A stretch of 64,000 nt of DNA from Rhizomys pruinosus (lineage: Eukaryota > Chordata > Mammalia > Rodentia > Spalacidae). Location of the stretch: NCBI GenBank assembly GCA_009823505.1, contig VZQC01013833.1, forward strand, positions 711,587 to 775,586, given 5' to 3'. The translations under genes and the position numbers were made by a program. Positions 12,540 through 23,800 of the stretch are shown one piece after another. The first letter of the stretch is position 1. Each line of letters opens with the position of its first letter. The notes under the pieces were generated by a model that was given only the letters and a program-made list of their open reading frames with translations, did not search any database and was not told where the DNA came from.

Positions 12540-13210
12540 TCATCAGACTGCTCCAGTGTGTCTTCACTCTGCCCTATTGTGCCCTCAGACTGCTCCATTG
12601 TGCCCTCACACTGCTCCATTGTGCCATGCCAGTGGTGCATTGTGTTATCACACTGCTCCATTGTTCCACCACAGTGCTCCATTGTGTCATCAAGATGCTC
12701 CATTCTGCAAACACTTTGCCTTATTTTGTCATCACAATGCTCCACTGTGTCCACACAGTTTTCCATTTTGCCCACACAGTCTTCCATTGTGGCCTCACAG
12801 TGCTCCATTTTCCCTGACACTATTCCATTTTGACCTCACCTGTTGCACTGTGCCCTCACACTGCCTTACTGTGTCATCACACTGCTCCATTGTGTATTCA
12901 CACTGCCCATTGTGCCGTCACACTGCTCCATTGTGCTCTCACACTGCTCCATTGTGCCATCCCAGTGGTGCATTGTGTTATCACACTGCTCCATTGTTCC
13001 ACCACAAAGCTCCATTGTGTCATCAACATGCTCCATTCTGCAAACACTTTGCCTAATTTTGTCATCACAACGCTCCACTGTGTCCACACAGTGTTCCATT
13101 TTGCCCACACAGTCTTCCATTGTGGCCTCACAGTGCTCCGTTTTCCCTGACACTGCTCCATTTTGACCTCCCCTATTGCACTTTGCCCTAACACTGCCTT
13201 ACTGTGTCAT
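12540..13210 (-). repeat. 333-bp tandem duplication inside the satellite
   Basis: Two adjacent copies are offset by 333 bp, judged from the marker at 12631 and 12964 and from the shared TTTTCCCTGACACT and CCTTACTGTGTCATCAC segments. The copies differ at a modest number of positions. Boundaries are approximate because the 21-bp unit hides them. Confidence 0.75.
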
Positions 13211-14610
13211 CACACTGCTCCATTGTGTATTCACACTGACCATTGTGCCGTCACAATGCTCCATTGTGCTCTCACATTGCTCCATTTTTCTCTCACACTG
13301 CTCCATTGTGTCATCACGCTGCTCCATTGTTCCCTCACATTGCTCCAATGTGACCTCACTGGGCTAAATTGTGTCATCTCACTGCTCCATTGTGTCATCA
13401 CACTGATTCATTGTGCCATCACACTGCTCCATTGTGTCATCATAGTGCCCCAGTCTGTCCTCAGACTGGTCCATTGGGCCCTCAAACTGCCCAATTGTGC
13501 CCTCACATTGCTCCATTGTGCCATCACACTGCTCCCTTGTGCTCTCACACTTCTTCATTGTTCCATCCCACTGCTGAATTGTGTCATCACACTGCTCCAT
13601 TGTGTCATCACACTGCTCCATTGTGTCCTCATGCTGCTCCATTGTGACATCACGATGCTAAATAGTGTCATCATGGTGCTCCATTGTATCCTCACCTTGC
13701 TCCTTTGTAACATTACAGTGCTAAATTGTGTCATCACACTAATCCATTGTGTCATCACATTGCTCCATTGTGCCATCACAACGCTCCATTGTGCCATCAC
13801 ACTGCTCCAATGTGTCAACTCACTGCTCCATTGTTTCACAACAAAGCTCCATTGTGTCATCACGCTGCTCCATTGTGTCATCACACTGCTCCATTGTGTT
13901 ATCACAACGCTGCATTGTGCCAAAACACTGCTCCATTGTGTCATCACACTGATTCATTGTGCCATCACATTGCTCCATTGTGTCATCACACTGCCCCAGT
14001 CTGTCCTCATACTTGTCCATTGGGCCCTCAAACTGCTCAAGTGTGCACTCACACTGCTCCATTGTGCCATCACGCTGCTCCATTGTTCCTCACATTGTGC
14101 CAATTTGACCTCACTGTGCTAAATTGTGTCATCTCACTACTCCATTGTGTCATCACACTGATTCATTGCGCCATCACACTTCTCCACTGTGTCATCACAC
14201 TGCCCCAGTCTGTCCTCACACTGGTCCATTGGTCCCTCAACCTGCCCAATTGTGCCCTCACACTGCTCCATTGTGCCAACACACTGCTCCATTGTGTCAT
14301 CACAATGCTCCATTGTGCCATAACACTGCACTATTGTGTAATGACACAGTTCCATTGTTTCATCACTGTGCTCCATTGTGCCACCACACTGCTCCATTGT
14401 GTCATCACACTGCTTCATTGTGCCATCACTATTCTCCATTGTGTCATTACCCAGCTCCATTGTGTTACCACTCAGCTCTCTTGTGTCATCACGCTGCGCC
14501 TTTCTGTCACCACACTGCTATACTGTGCCCTAACACTGCACCAGTATGTATGTCAACACACTGCTCCATTGTGTCATCACAGTGCTCTATTGTGCCCTCA
14601 CACTGCTCCA

Positions 14611-17600
14611 AACTCCATTGTTGCACCCTCACTCTGCTTTGCCATTTATGTCATAAATACCTGAGCTCCATGGTGGCCTGATCCTGCTGCATTGAGAAAT
14701 CACACTGCTCTTTGTATTCAACACACAGTGCTCAATTTTCTCATCACAGTGCTCCATTTTTCATCACACTACTCCATTGTGGCTCTTCACCTGCTCCATT
14801 GTGTCATCTCAGGGCTCCATTGTTTCATCACATTGTTCCTTTTTGCACATTACACTGTTCGAATTCTGTCATTCACAATCCTTCCTTTCTTCGATTACCA
14901 ATTGCTCCAATGGCAAACCACCCTTTCGCTCCATTTTTGAGATGCACTCTGCTCATTGTGCACCTCACGTGCTCATATTTTGTCCGTCACACTGCTCCAT
15001 TGTCCCTGACACCTGCTTCAATTGTTCCCCCACTACTCATTGCTCCATCAGTCCTACCTGGCCTCACTATGTTCCATACTTGCTCACTTGTGTCATCAAA
15101 CTGCCCATTTGTTGTCATCACACTTGCTCTTTGTGTCATCAATCGATCATTTGTGCCATCCACCACTGCTGCAATTGTGTCATCTACCACTATTGCTGCT
15201 CAATGCACCATTGAAATGCGATACCAATGTCGATCAACTGTCGCATAGGCCATCCAGGTGCTCCTTGTGCGCCTAACGCCTGGCTCCATTGTGTCAACGT
15301 ATACTTGCTCCATCTTTTTCATAAACAATGTTCATCTTTCCTATCACATTGCTACATTGTGTCATCACACTTTTCCTTATGTCACACAATCCTCCATGTT
15401 GCCATCCCGATATGACTCCATTTTCATCACATGTCCCTTCTTACATCAATCACTGGGTCCTCTCCACTGCTCATCTGTCGTCAGGACTGCCCATTGTCTG
15501 CTCATCACACTGTCATCCATGTATTGTGTCTTCACCTCATGTGTTATAGCTTCTCATTTTATGTCATCATGTTGGCTCTACTGTTCCCTCACATTGCTCC
15601 ATGTCTTATCACAGTGCCTAACTTGTGTCATCACACTTGTTCCATTGTGCACCTCAGAGATATTGTCCAAAATGGTCCATTCTTCACAATACTATCGTGC
15701 CTTCTCAGTGTAGTGACTCCATGTGCACTCAACTGCTCCATGTGTCCACACCATTTTGCATTCTGCCCTCATTGTGCCTTATTGTGTTATCAGACTGCTC
15801 CAATGTGTCTTCACACTGCCCTACTGTTCCCTCAAGACTGCTCCATTTCATTTTCACACTGCTCCATTTTCCCAAAACACTGCTCCATTGTACCAAAACA
15901 CTGATCCATTGTGCCAAAACACTGATCCACTGTGCCCTAACACTAATCCATTGTGTCATAACACACATTCACTGTGCCATCACTATGCTCCAATTTGTCA
16001 TCATAATGCTCCATTGTGGCCTCACAGTGCTCCATTTTCCCTGACACTGCTCCTCGCCAATTGACCTGCACCTTGTTTGACACTGACTCCCTCATCGAGC
16101 GTGCCTGTTTATCCTCCAGTGTTTCATCATCCACTTGCTCCATTGCTGATATCACACTGGTGAGCCATTGTCGCCATCACACTTGCTTCCATTGGCTTCT
16201 CCAGCTACTCGCCTCCATTTGCTCTCATGCACGGAGAGCTCCGCTCCCTTGGTGTCATTCTCACTGTCCATTGTCTATTTCGAAGTTCAGTAGCTCCATT
16301 TTGCCACCACAACTCTATCACATTATAGTATCGCAATCAAATTAGTGTCCACCACTTGTGGACCTATCACCCCAGATGGCATCTGGAAATAGCACAGTGT
16401 GTCATCACCGCTGCTTCCTCGGAATGCTTGTCTTGTTCAGCCTACCCAGTTCGTGTCCTTGGTGTCTGATGGAATCCTAACCATATCCACCAACTGTCGT
16501 CGTCCTTCATTGTTCTCATCTCATTGCAAAAAGAAATTGATTTTACTTCACATTGCTCCATATTGTGTGCTGCCCAATTCACACTGCCTCTATTTTGTGA
16601 CTCACCTCCTTGGATACGACCTCCGTCCTCCGTTCTCAGCTGGACACTCTCGACAATTGACCTCGAAGGCCTGCATTGTGTCATGCAACCATATCGTCTC
16701 CATTTGTCTTTCTCGACGACAGTGCACCAATTTGCATACAGATCATTGACTTTCATCTTCTGTGTACGCATCACAACTGCGGTAAGCATTGTGGGCCTGG
16801 TCACACTGCTCTCCATATGTTTCATTACCCCTGGCTTACTTGCATTTGGTGCCAGGTCACACAGTCCATTGTGCTGTCACATTCCTTCATTGTGCCATCA
16901 CAATGCACCATTTGTGTTCTCACACTGCTCCAATGTGGCCCTCACCCTTTTCGCATTGTGCCCTACACTGTCACTTCTTAATGTGTCATCACACGTTTAC
17001 TCCCTTTGTGTTACATGATCCCCACATGCCCCTTGTCGCCCTATCACGACTGCATTTCGGGACCACATTGTGCCCCCACACACTGCTCCATTGTTTGCTC
17101 TCATCTAGAGACAACGGGTTAGCACTCTAGTCTCTCACTGCGACAACAATGCCCTCAACATAACCATCCACTCCTTGCGTTAGCCGCAATCACCGATGCT
17201 CTTCCCACTTCTCCTGCCTCGTCACCTTGCTGTGAATATCTATGTGGTCCTATTCTCACACTTCCGCCTACGTTATTGTGTCATCACAATGATTACTTGT
17301 GCCATCACACTGTTCCATCCACTGATGTGGTCTATGTTCATTCCACTGCCCCCACTCCCCTGTTACCTTGCGTACACTGCGTCTCAATTCGGCCCTCAAC
17401 ATGCCCCTAGTTTTGCCCTCAGATTGCTCCATTGTACCATCCACATCTGCTCCATTGTGCTCTTCACACTTTCTTCCATTGTTCCATTCCCACTGCCTGA
17501 ATTGTGTCATCCACACTGCCTTCATTTGTGTCATCACAACTTGCTCCATGTGTCCTTCTCGCTTAGTCTATTCGCGATTTGTTCATGTCATTTGAATTCC

Positions 17601-17935
17601 GCTAGAAAACCAAATGCTCATCATTGAGCACTCCATTTACTCTTACCTCCACCCTCACCCTTTTTCTTCTCATTTTGTAAACAACTTATGGACGTAGACT
17701 AAATTGTATGCTATCTCGACTTACTAATGTCACATCGTGCCATCACACTTTAGTGTTCCTTGTGCACAATAGACAAATAAGACCTGTTCCGCACACCATG
17801 ATGAGCCATAGCTTACTTGCTAGCCCTTTCTCTCTGCACACTAGGATATGTCATCTCATGCCTAGCTTAGTCTATCTCCACAACATAAGCTCCATTGTGC
17901 ACATCCACGCTGCTCCATTGTTGTCATCACACTTC
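14611..17935 (-). repeat. Indel-rich R-orientation satellite, probably uncorrected sequence
   Basis: The words CTCCATTGTGTC and CATCACACTG recur throughout, so this is the same satellite, but the 21-bp phase breaks every one to three units through single-base insertions and deletions and odd non-repeat words. A cleaner island at about 15720-16050 matches the paralogous segments near 12.5 and 41.8 kb. 16050-17935 is the worst part. The change in quality is fairly abrupt at both ends, and clean arrays resume after 17935. That pattern fits raw long-read gap filling better than slow decay. No gene, RNA or transposon is visible to me in it. Confidence 0.75.
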
Positions 17936-18535
17936 TCCACTGTGTCATCACAAACCTCCACTGTGTCATCACAAACCTCCACTGTGTCATCACAAACCTC
18001 CACTGTGTCATCACAAACCTCCACTGTGTCATCACAAACCTCCACTGTGTCATCACAAACCTCCACTGTGTCATCACAAACCTCCACTGTGTCATCACAA
18101 ATCTCCATTGTGCCCTCACACACTGCTCCATTGTGCCAGATCAACGCTGCTCCACTTGTTCCCTCACATTGCTCCAATGTGACCTCACTGTGCTAAATTT
18201 TTTCAATCTCAATGCATCCATTTCGTTATCACAGCGTCATATCACTTTATGCTATGCCAGTCATTCCACTGCTCCGTTGTGTCATCACGTTGCCCCAGTC
18301 TGTCCTCACACTGTCCATTGGGCCTCACACTGAACCCTTTTGCCCTCACACTGCAAAATTGAGCCCTCAAACTTCTCCATTGTGCCCTCACACAGCTCCA
18401 ACGTGCCACCACACTGCTCCATAGCATCATAACACTGTTCCATTGTAATATCACACTGCTCAATTTTGAAATCACACTGCTCAAATGTGCAATAACATTG
18501 CTCCATTGTTTCATCACACTCTTCCATTGTGCCAC
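17936..18535 (-). repeat. 21-bp satellite array, R orientation
   Basis: Regular R units resume here, starting with a run of identical variants (17941-18087), then a landmark cassette (TTCCCTCACATTGCTCC, GACCTCACTGTGCTAAAT) at about 18155-18197. Between about 18198 and 18340 a few more phase breaks occur. It ends at a lone N with no strand flip. Confidence 0.88.
17941..18087 (-). repeat. Seven perfect tandem copies of a rare 21-bp variant
   Basis: Units starting at 17941, 17962, 17983, 18004, 18025, 18046 and 18067 are identical: TGTGTCATCACAAACCTC followed by CAC. An eighth unit at 18088 differs by two bases. The ACAAACCTCCAC spelling is rare elsewhere in the window, where ACACTGCTCCAT is standard. 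This is a local, very recent expansion of one variant unit, at the edge of the indel-rich segment. Confidence 0.93.
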
Positions 18536-18536
18536 N
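18536..18536. other. Single-N assembly join, no strand flip
   Basis: A lone N lies between GCCAC and GTCACC, with R orientation on both sides. Confidence 0.85.
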
Positions 18537-20650
18537 GTCACCACACTGCTCCATTGTTTCATCACGCTGCTCCATTGTGTCATCATGCTACTCCATTTTT
18601 CCCTCACATGGCTCAATTGTGACCTCACGGTGCTTAATTGTGTCATCACACTGCTTCATTTTGTCATCACACTGCTTCATTGTTTCATCACAGTGCTCAA
18701 TTGTGCCATCACACTTCTCCATTGTGTCATCTCACGGCTCCTTTCTGTCATCACAATGCTCCATTATGCCATCACACTGCTCCTTTGTGCCCTTACTTAC
18801 TCCATTCTGTCAAGTCAAACTGCTCCATTGTGCGATCAGACTGCTCCATTGTGTCATCATGCTGCTCCATTGTTAACTCACATTGCTCCATTGTGACTTC
18901 ACAGTGCTGATTTCTGTCATCACACTGCTTCATTGTGTTATCACACTGGTTAAAAGTTTCCTCACACTGCTCCATTTTGTCAACACAATGCTCCCTTGTG
19001 TCATCACACTGTTCCATTGTGTCATCACAAGGCTCAATTGTGCCAACACACTCCTTCATTGTGTCATCACACTGCTCCATTGTGGCATCACATTGCTCAA
19101 CTGTGGCATCACATTGCTCCACTGTGTCATCACAATGCTTCATTGTGCCATCATACTCCATTGTTTCATCACACTGCTCCATTCTGCCAACACAATGCTC
19201 CATTTTGCCATCAAATGGTTAAAAGTGTCCATTACACTGCTCCATTTTGTCATCACAATGCTCCGTTGGGTCATCACACAGCTCCATTGTGTCATCACAA
19301 TGCTTAATTGTGCCAACACACTCCTCCATTGTGTCATCTCACTGCTACATTGTGCCAACACACTGCTCCATTGTGTCATCACGCTGCTCCATTGTGTCAT
19401 CACACTGCTCCATTGTTAACTCACATTGCTCTATTGTGACTTCACAGTGCTAAAATGTGTCATCACACTGCTTCATTGTGTCATCACACTGCTCCATTGT
19501 GCCACCACATTGCTCCATTATGACATCACACTCTCCACTGTGTCATCACAATTCTCCATAGTGCCATCACACTGCTCCATTGTGTCATCACTATGATCAT
19601 TTGTGCCATCACCCTCCACCACTGTTTCATCACATTACTCAATTGTGTCATCACGCTGCTCCATTCTTAACTCACATTGCTTCATAGTGACTTCACAGTG
19701 CTAAATTATGTCATCACACTGCATCATTTTGTCCTCACTCTGCTCCCTTGTGCCATCATACTGCTCCAATGTGTCACTTCACTGCTCCATTGTTTCATCA
19801 CAATGTTCCATTGTGTCATCACATTGCTCTGTTGTTTCAATACACTGCTCCACTGTGTCATCACAATGCTCCAATTTGCCATGACACTGCTATATTGTTT
19901 CGTCACACTGCTCCATTCTGTCATCACAATGCTCCATTTTGCCATCACACTGCTCCATTGTGTTATCACACTGTTCAATTGAGTCATCACACCGCTCCAA
20001 TGTGTCATCACTCTGCTCCATTGTGTCATCATGCTGCTCAATTGTGTCATCATGATGCTCCATTGTTCCATCACATTGCTCCATTGTGACCTCACAGTGC
20101 TAAATTGTGTCATCACACTGCTCCATTTTGTCATCACACTGCTCCATTGTGCCATCAACCTGCTCCTTTGTGTCATCTCACTGCTCCATTGTTACATTAC
20201 ACTGCTCCATTGTGCATTTACCCTGTTCCATTTTGTCTTCACACTGCTCAAATGTGCCATAACACTGCTCCCTTGTGTCATCACACTGCTCCATTGTGCC
20301 ATCACACTGCTCCATTGTGCGATCACACTGCTCCATTGTGCCATCAGAGTGGTCCCTTGTGCCATCCTGCTGCTCTATTGTGTCCTCACCCTGTTGCATT
20401 GTGCCCTCACACTTCCTTATTGTGTCATCACTCTGCTCCATTGTGCCATCACACTGCTCCATTGTGTCACCACACTGCTCCATTGCACCATCATTATGCT
20501 CCATTTTCCCTCACATTGTTCAATTATGACATCACGGTGCTTAATTGTGTCATCACACTGCTTTATTGTGTCATCACAATGATAAATTGTGCCATCACAC
20601 TCCTCCATTGTGTCATCACACTGCTCCATTTTGTCATCACGCTGCTCCAT
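18537..20650 (-). repeat. 21-bp satellite array, R orientation, upstream of the B1
   Basis: Regular R units with frequent cassettes of the form AACTCACATTGCTCC, TGACTTCACAGTGCTAAA at about 18.88, 19.41 and 19.67 kb. Unit order around 19.0-19.4 kb (AATGCTTCATTGTGCC, GGTTAAAAGTGTCC) recurs near 20.95-21.3 and 24.85-25.1 kb, so long-period repetition crosses the B1 insertion. Confidence 0.93.
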
Positions 20651-20654
20651 TTTT
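20640..20654. repeat. Target-site duplication, left copy
   Basis: CGCTGCTCCATTTTT lies directly left of, and merges with, the poly-T end of the B1. The same 15 bases recur at 20808-20822. Uninterrupted paralogues (for example around 25342-25360) read CGCTGCTCCATTTTTAACTC once, which gives the empty-site sequence. Confidence 0.8.
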
Positions 20655-20805
20655 TTTTTTTTGGTCTTTTCGAGACAGGGTCTCCTTGTAGTCCCAGCTG
20701 GCCTGGAACTCTCTCTGTAGACCAGGCTGGCCTTGAACTCACAAAGATCCGCCTGCCTCTGCCTCCCAAGTGCTAGGATTAAAGGCATGTGCCACCATGC
20801 CCGGC
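20651..20805 (-). mobile_element. B1 SINE, near full length, antisense to the window
   Basis: Read on the minus strand, the element starts GCCGGGCATGGTGGCACATG and ends in an A-tail (the T-run at 20651-20662). It contains the B1 hallmarks CCTTTAATCCTAGCACTTGG, GGCAGAGGCAGGCGGATC, GACCCTGTCTCG and the 7SL-derived core. The internal RNA polymerase III promoter is still recognisable: A box at about 20784-20794 (TGGCACATGCC in sense) and B box at about 20729-20740 (GAGTTCAAGGCC). Length, about 140 bp plus tail, is normal for a monomeric B1. B1 elements are specific to rodents, which dates this insertion to rodent history and identifies the host group. It is the only SINE I see in the window. Confidence 0.95.
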
Positions 20806-23800
20806 TTCGCTGCTCCATTTTTAACTCACGTTGCTCCATTGTGATTTCATAGTGCTAAATTGTGTCATCACACTGCTTCATTGTGTCCTCAGTCTGCTAC
20901 ATTGTGCCATCACACTGCTCCATTGTGTCATCTCACTGCTCCATTGTTTCATCACAATGCTTCATTGTGGCATCACATTGCTGAATTGTGTCATCACCCT
21001 GCCTCACTATGTCATCACAATGCTTCATTGTGCCATCACACTCTATTGTTTCATCACACTTCTCCATTCTCTCATCACAATGCTCCATTTTGCCATAACA
21101 CTGGCTAAAAGTGTCCTCACAGTGCTCCATTTTGTCATCACAATGCTCTGTTGTGTCATCACACAGCTCCATTGTGTCAACACAATGCTCCATTGTGACA
21201 ACACGCTCCTCCATTTTGTCATCACACTGCTACATTGTGCCATCACACTGCTCCATTGTGTCATCACGCTGCTCCATTGTGTCATCACACTGCTCCATTG
21301 TTAACTCACATTGCTCCATTGTGATTTCACAGTGCTAAATTGTGTCATCACGCTGCTTCATTGTGTCATCACAGTGCTCCATTGTGCCTTCACATTGCTC
21401 CATTGTGACATCACCCTTCTCCACTGTGTCATCACAATTCTCCATAGTGCCATCACACTGCTCCATTGTGTCATCACAATGATCTTTTGTGCCATCACCC
21501 TCCACCATTGTGTAATCACATTATCCTTTGTATCATCACACTGCTCCATTCTTAACTCACATTGCTTCATTGTTACTTCACAGTGCTAAATTGTGTCATC
21601 ACACTGCTTCATTGCGTCCTCACTCTGCTCCCTTGTGCCATCACACTGCTCCAATGTGTCATTTCACTTCTTCATTGTTTCATCACAATGCTCCATTGTG
21701 CCATTACATTGCTCCGTTGTGTCAATACACTGCTCCACTGTGTCATCACATTGCTCCAATTTGCCATGACACTGCTATATTGTTTCATCACACTGCTCCA
21801 TTCTGTCATCACAATGCTCCATTTTGCCATCACACTGCTCCATTGTGTTATCACACTGTTGAATTGTGTCATCACTCCACTCCATTGTGTCATCACTCTG
21901 CTCCATTTTGTACTCATGCTGCTCCATTGTGTCATCAGGATGCTCCATTGTTCCATCACATTGCTCCATTGTGCCCTCACAATGCTAAATTTTGTCAACA
22001 TTCTGCTCCATTGTGTCATCACACTGCTCCATTGTGCCATCACCCTGCTCCCTTTTGTCATCTCACTACTCCGTTGTTACGTTACAGTGCTCCATTGTGC
22101 CATTACACTGTTCCATTGTGTCATCACACTGCTCAAATGTGCCATCACACTACTCCCTTGTGTAATCACACTGCTCCATTTTGCCAACACACAGCTCCCT
22201 TGTGTAATCACACTGCTCCATTGTGTCATTACACTGCTCCATTGTGCCATCACAGTGCTCAATTGTGCCATCCTGCTGCTCTATTGTTTTCTCACCCTGT
22301 TGCATTGTGCCCTCACACTGCCTTATTTTGTCATCACTCTGCTTCATTGTGACATCACACTGCTCCATTGTGTCATCACACTGCTCCATTGTGCCAGCAA
22401 TATGCTTCATTGTGTCATCACACTGCTCCATTGCTTCTTCACACTGCTCCATTCTGTCATCACGCTCCTCCATTTTATGCTCACCATGATAAACCTTGTC
22501 ATCACACTGCTCCATTGTGTCATAACAATGCTCCATTGTGACATCACACTGCTCTGTTTTGTAATCACACTACTCCTTTGTGCTATCACACTGTTCCATT
22601 GTATCATCTCACTGCTCCATTGTTTCATCACAGCGCTCAATTGTGCCATCACACTTCCCCATTGTGTCATCACACTGCTCCTTTCTGTTGTCACAATGCT
22701 CCATTGTGCCATCACACTGTTCCATTGTGTGATCACACTGCTGCATTGTGCCATCACACGGGTCAAATGTGTCCTTTCAACTGCTCCATTGTGTCATTCA
22801 ATGCTCTGTTGTGTATTCACACTGCTCCATTGTGTCATTACAATGCTCAATTGTGTCATCACACTCCTCCATTGTGCCATCACACTGCTCTATTGTGTCA
22901 TCACACTGCTCCATTGTTAACTCACATTGCTCTATTGTGACTTCACAGTGTGAAGTCTGCTCCATTGTACCTCAAACTGCTCCATTGTGTCATCTCCCTG
23001 CTCCACTGTTTCCTCACAATTCTCCATTGTGCCATCACATTGCTCCATTGTGTCATCACACTGCTCCACTGTGTCATCACAATGCTCCATTGTGCCCTCA
23101 CTCTGCTCCATTGTTTCATGACAATGATCAATTTTGCCATCACACTCCTCCATTGTGTCATCACACTCCTCCATTGTGTCATCACGCTGCTCCATTTTTA
23201 ACTCACGTTGCTCCATTGTGATTTCACAATGCTAAATTGTGTCATCACACTGCTTCATTGTGTCCTCACTCTGTTCCATTGTGCCATCACACTGTTCCAG
23301 TGTGTCATCTCACTGTTCCATTGTTTCATCACAATACTCCATTGTGCCATCACATTGCTCCATTGCGTCATCACACTGCTCCACTGTGTCATCACACTGC
23401 TCCATTGTGCTATCACACTGCTCCATTGTGAGATCACACTGCTCCATTGTGCCATCACTGTCCTCAATTGTGCCATCACCCTGCTCTTTGGGTCCACACA
23501 TTGTTGCATTGTGCCCTCACACCGCCTTATTGTGTCATCACACTGCTCCATTGTGTCCCCACACTGCCCAATTGTGACCTCACCCTGCTCCATTTTTCAC
23601 TTACATTTCTCCATTTTGATCTCACAGTGTTAAATTTTGTCATCACACTGCTCCATTGTGTCATCAAACTGCTCCATTGTGTCATCACAATGCTCCGTTG
23701 GGTCTTGGCAATACTCCATTGTGCCAACACTCTGCTCCATTGTTTCATCACATTGCTCCATTGTGTCATCACAATGCTCCGTTGTGTCATCACACTGCTC

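Larger units (their letters stand above)
10822..14610 (-). repeat. 21-bp satellite array, R orientation
   Basis: R units, strongly diverged at first (10822-11190) and then regular. Landmark cassettes ending in GCTAAAT are at 11626, 11731, 12382 and 13363. From about 12.5 to 13.2 kb a 333-bp duplication (16 units minus 3 bp) is visible: AGTGGTGCATTGTG occurs at 12631 and 12964, and a TTTTCCCTGACACT segment follows each copy. A closely related segment lies near 41.8-42.2 kb. Units with CCCCAGTCTGTCCTCA recur near 13.45, 14.0 and 14.2 kb. Confidence 0.93.

Noticed and set aside
14611..17935. Unique genic region between arrays
   Set aside because: Despite irregular wording, satellite words recur throughout. 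The open frames are short, mixed and unlike any family I know.
17941..18087. CRISPR-like array
   Set aside because: Units are contiguous 21-bp repeats with no unique spacers, and the host is a rodent.
20651..20805. 7SL RNA or tRNA gene
   Set aside because: The sequence is the monomeric B1 derivative of 7SL with an A-tail and target-site duplication, so it is a retroposed SINE and not a functional RNA gene.
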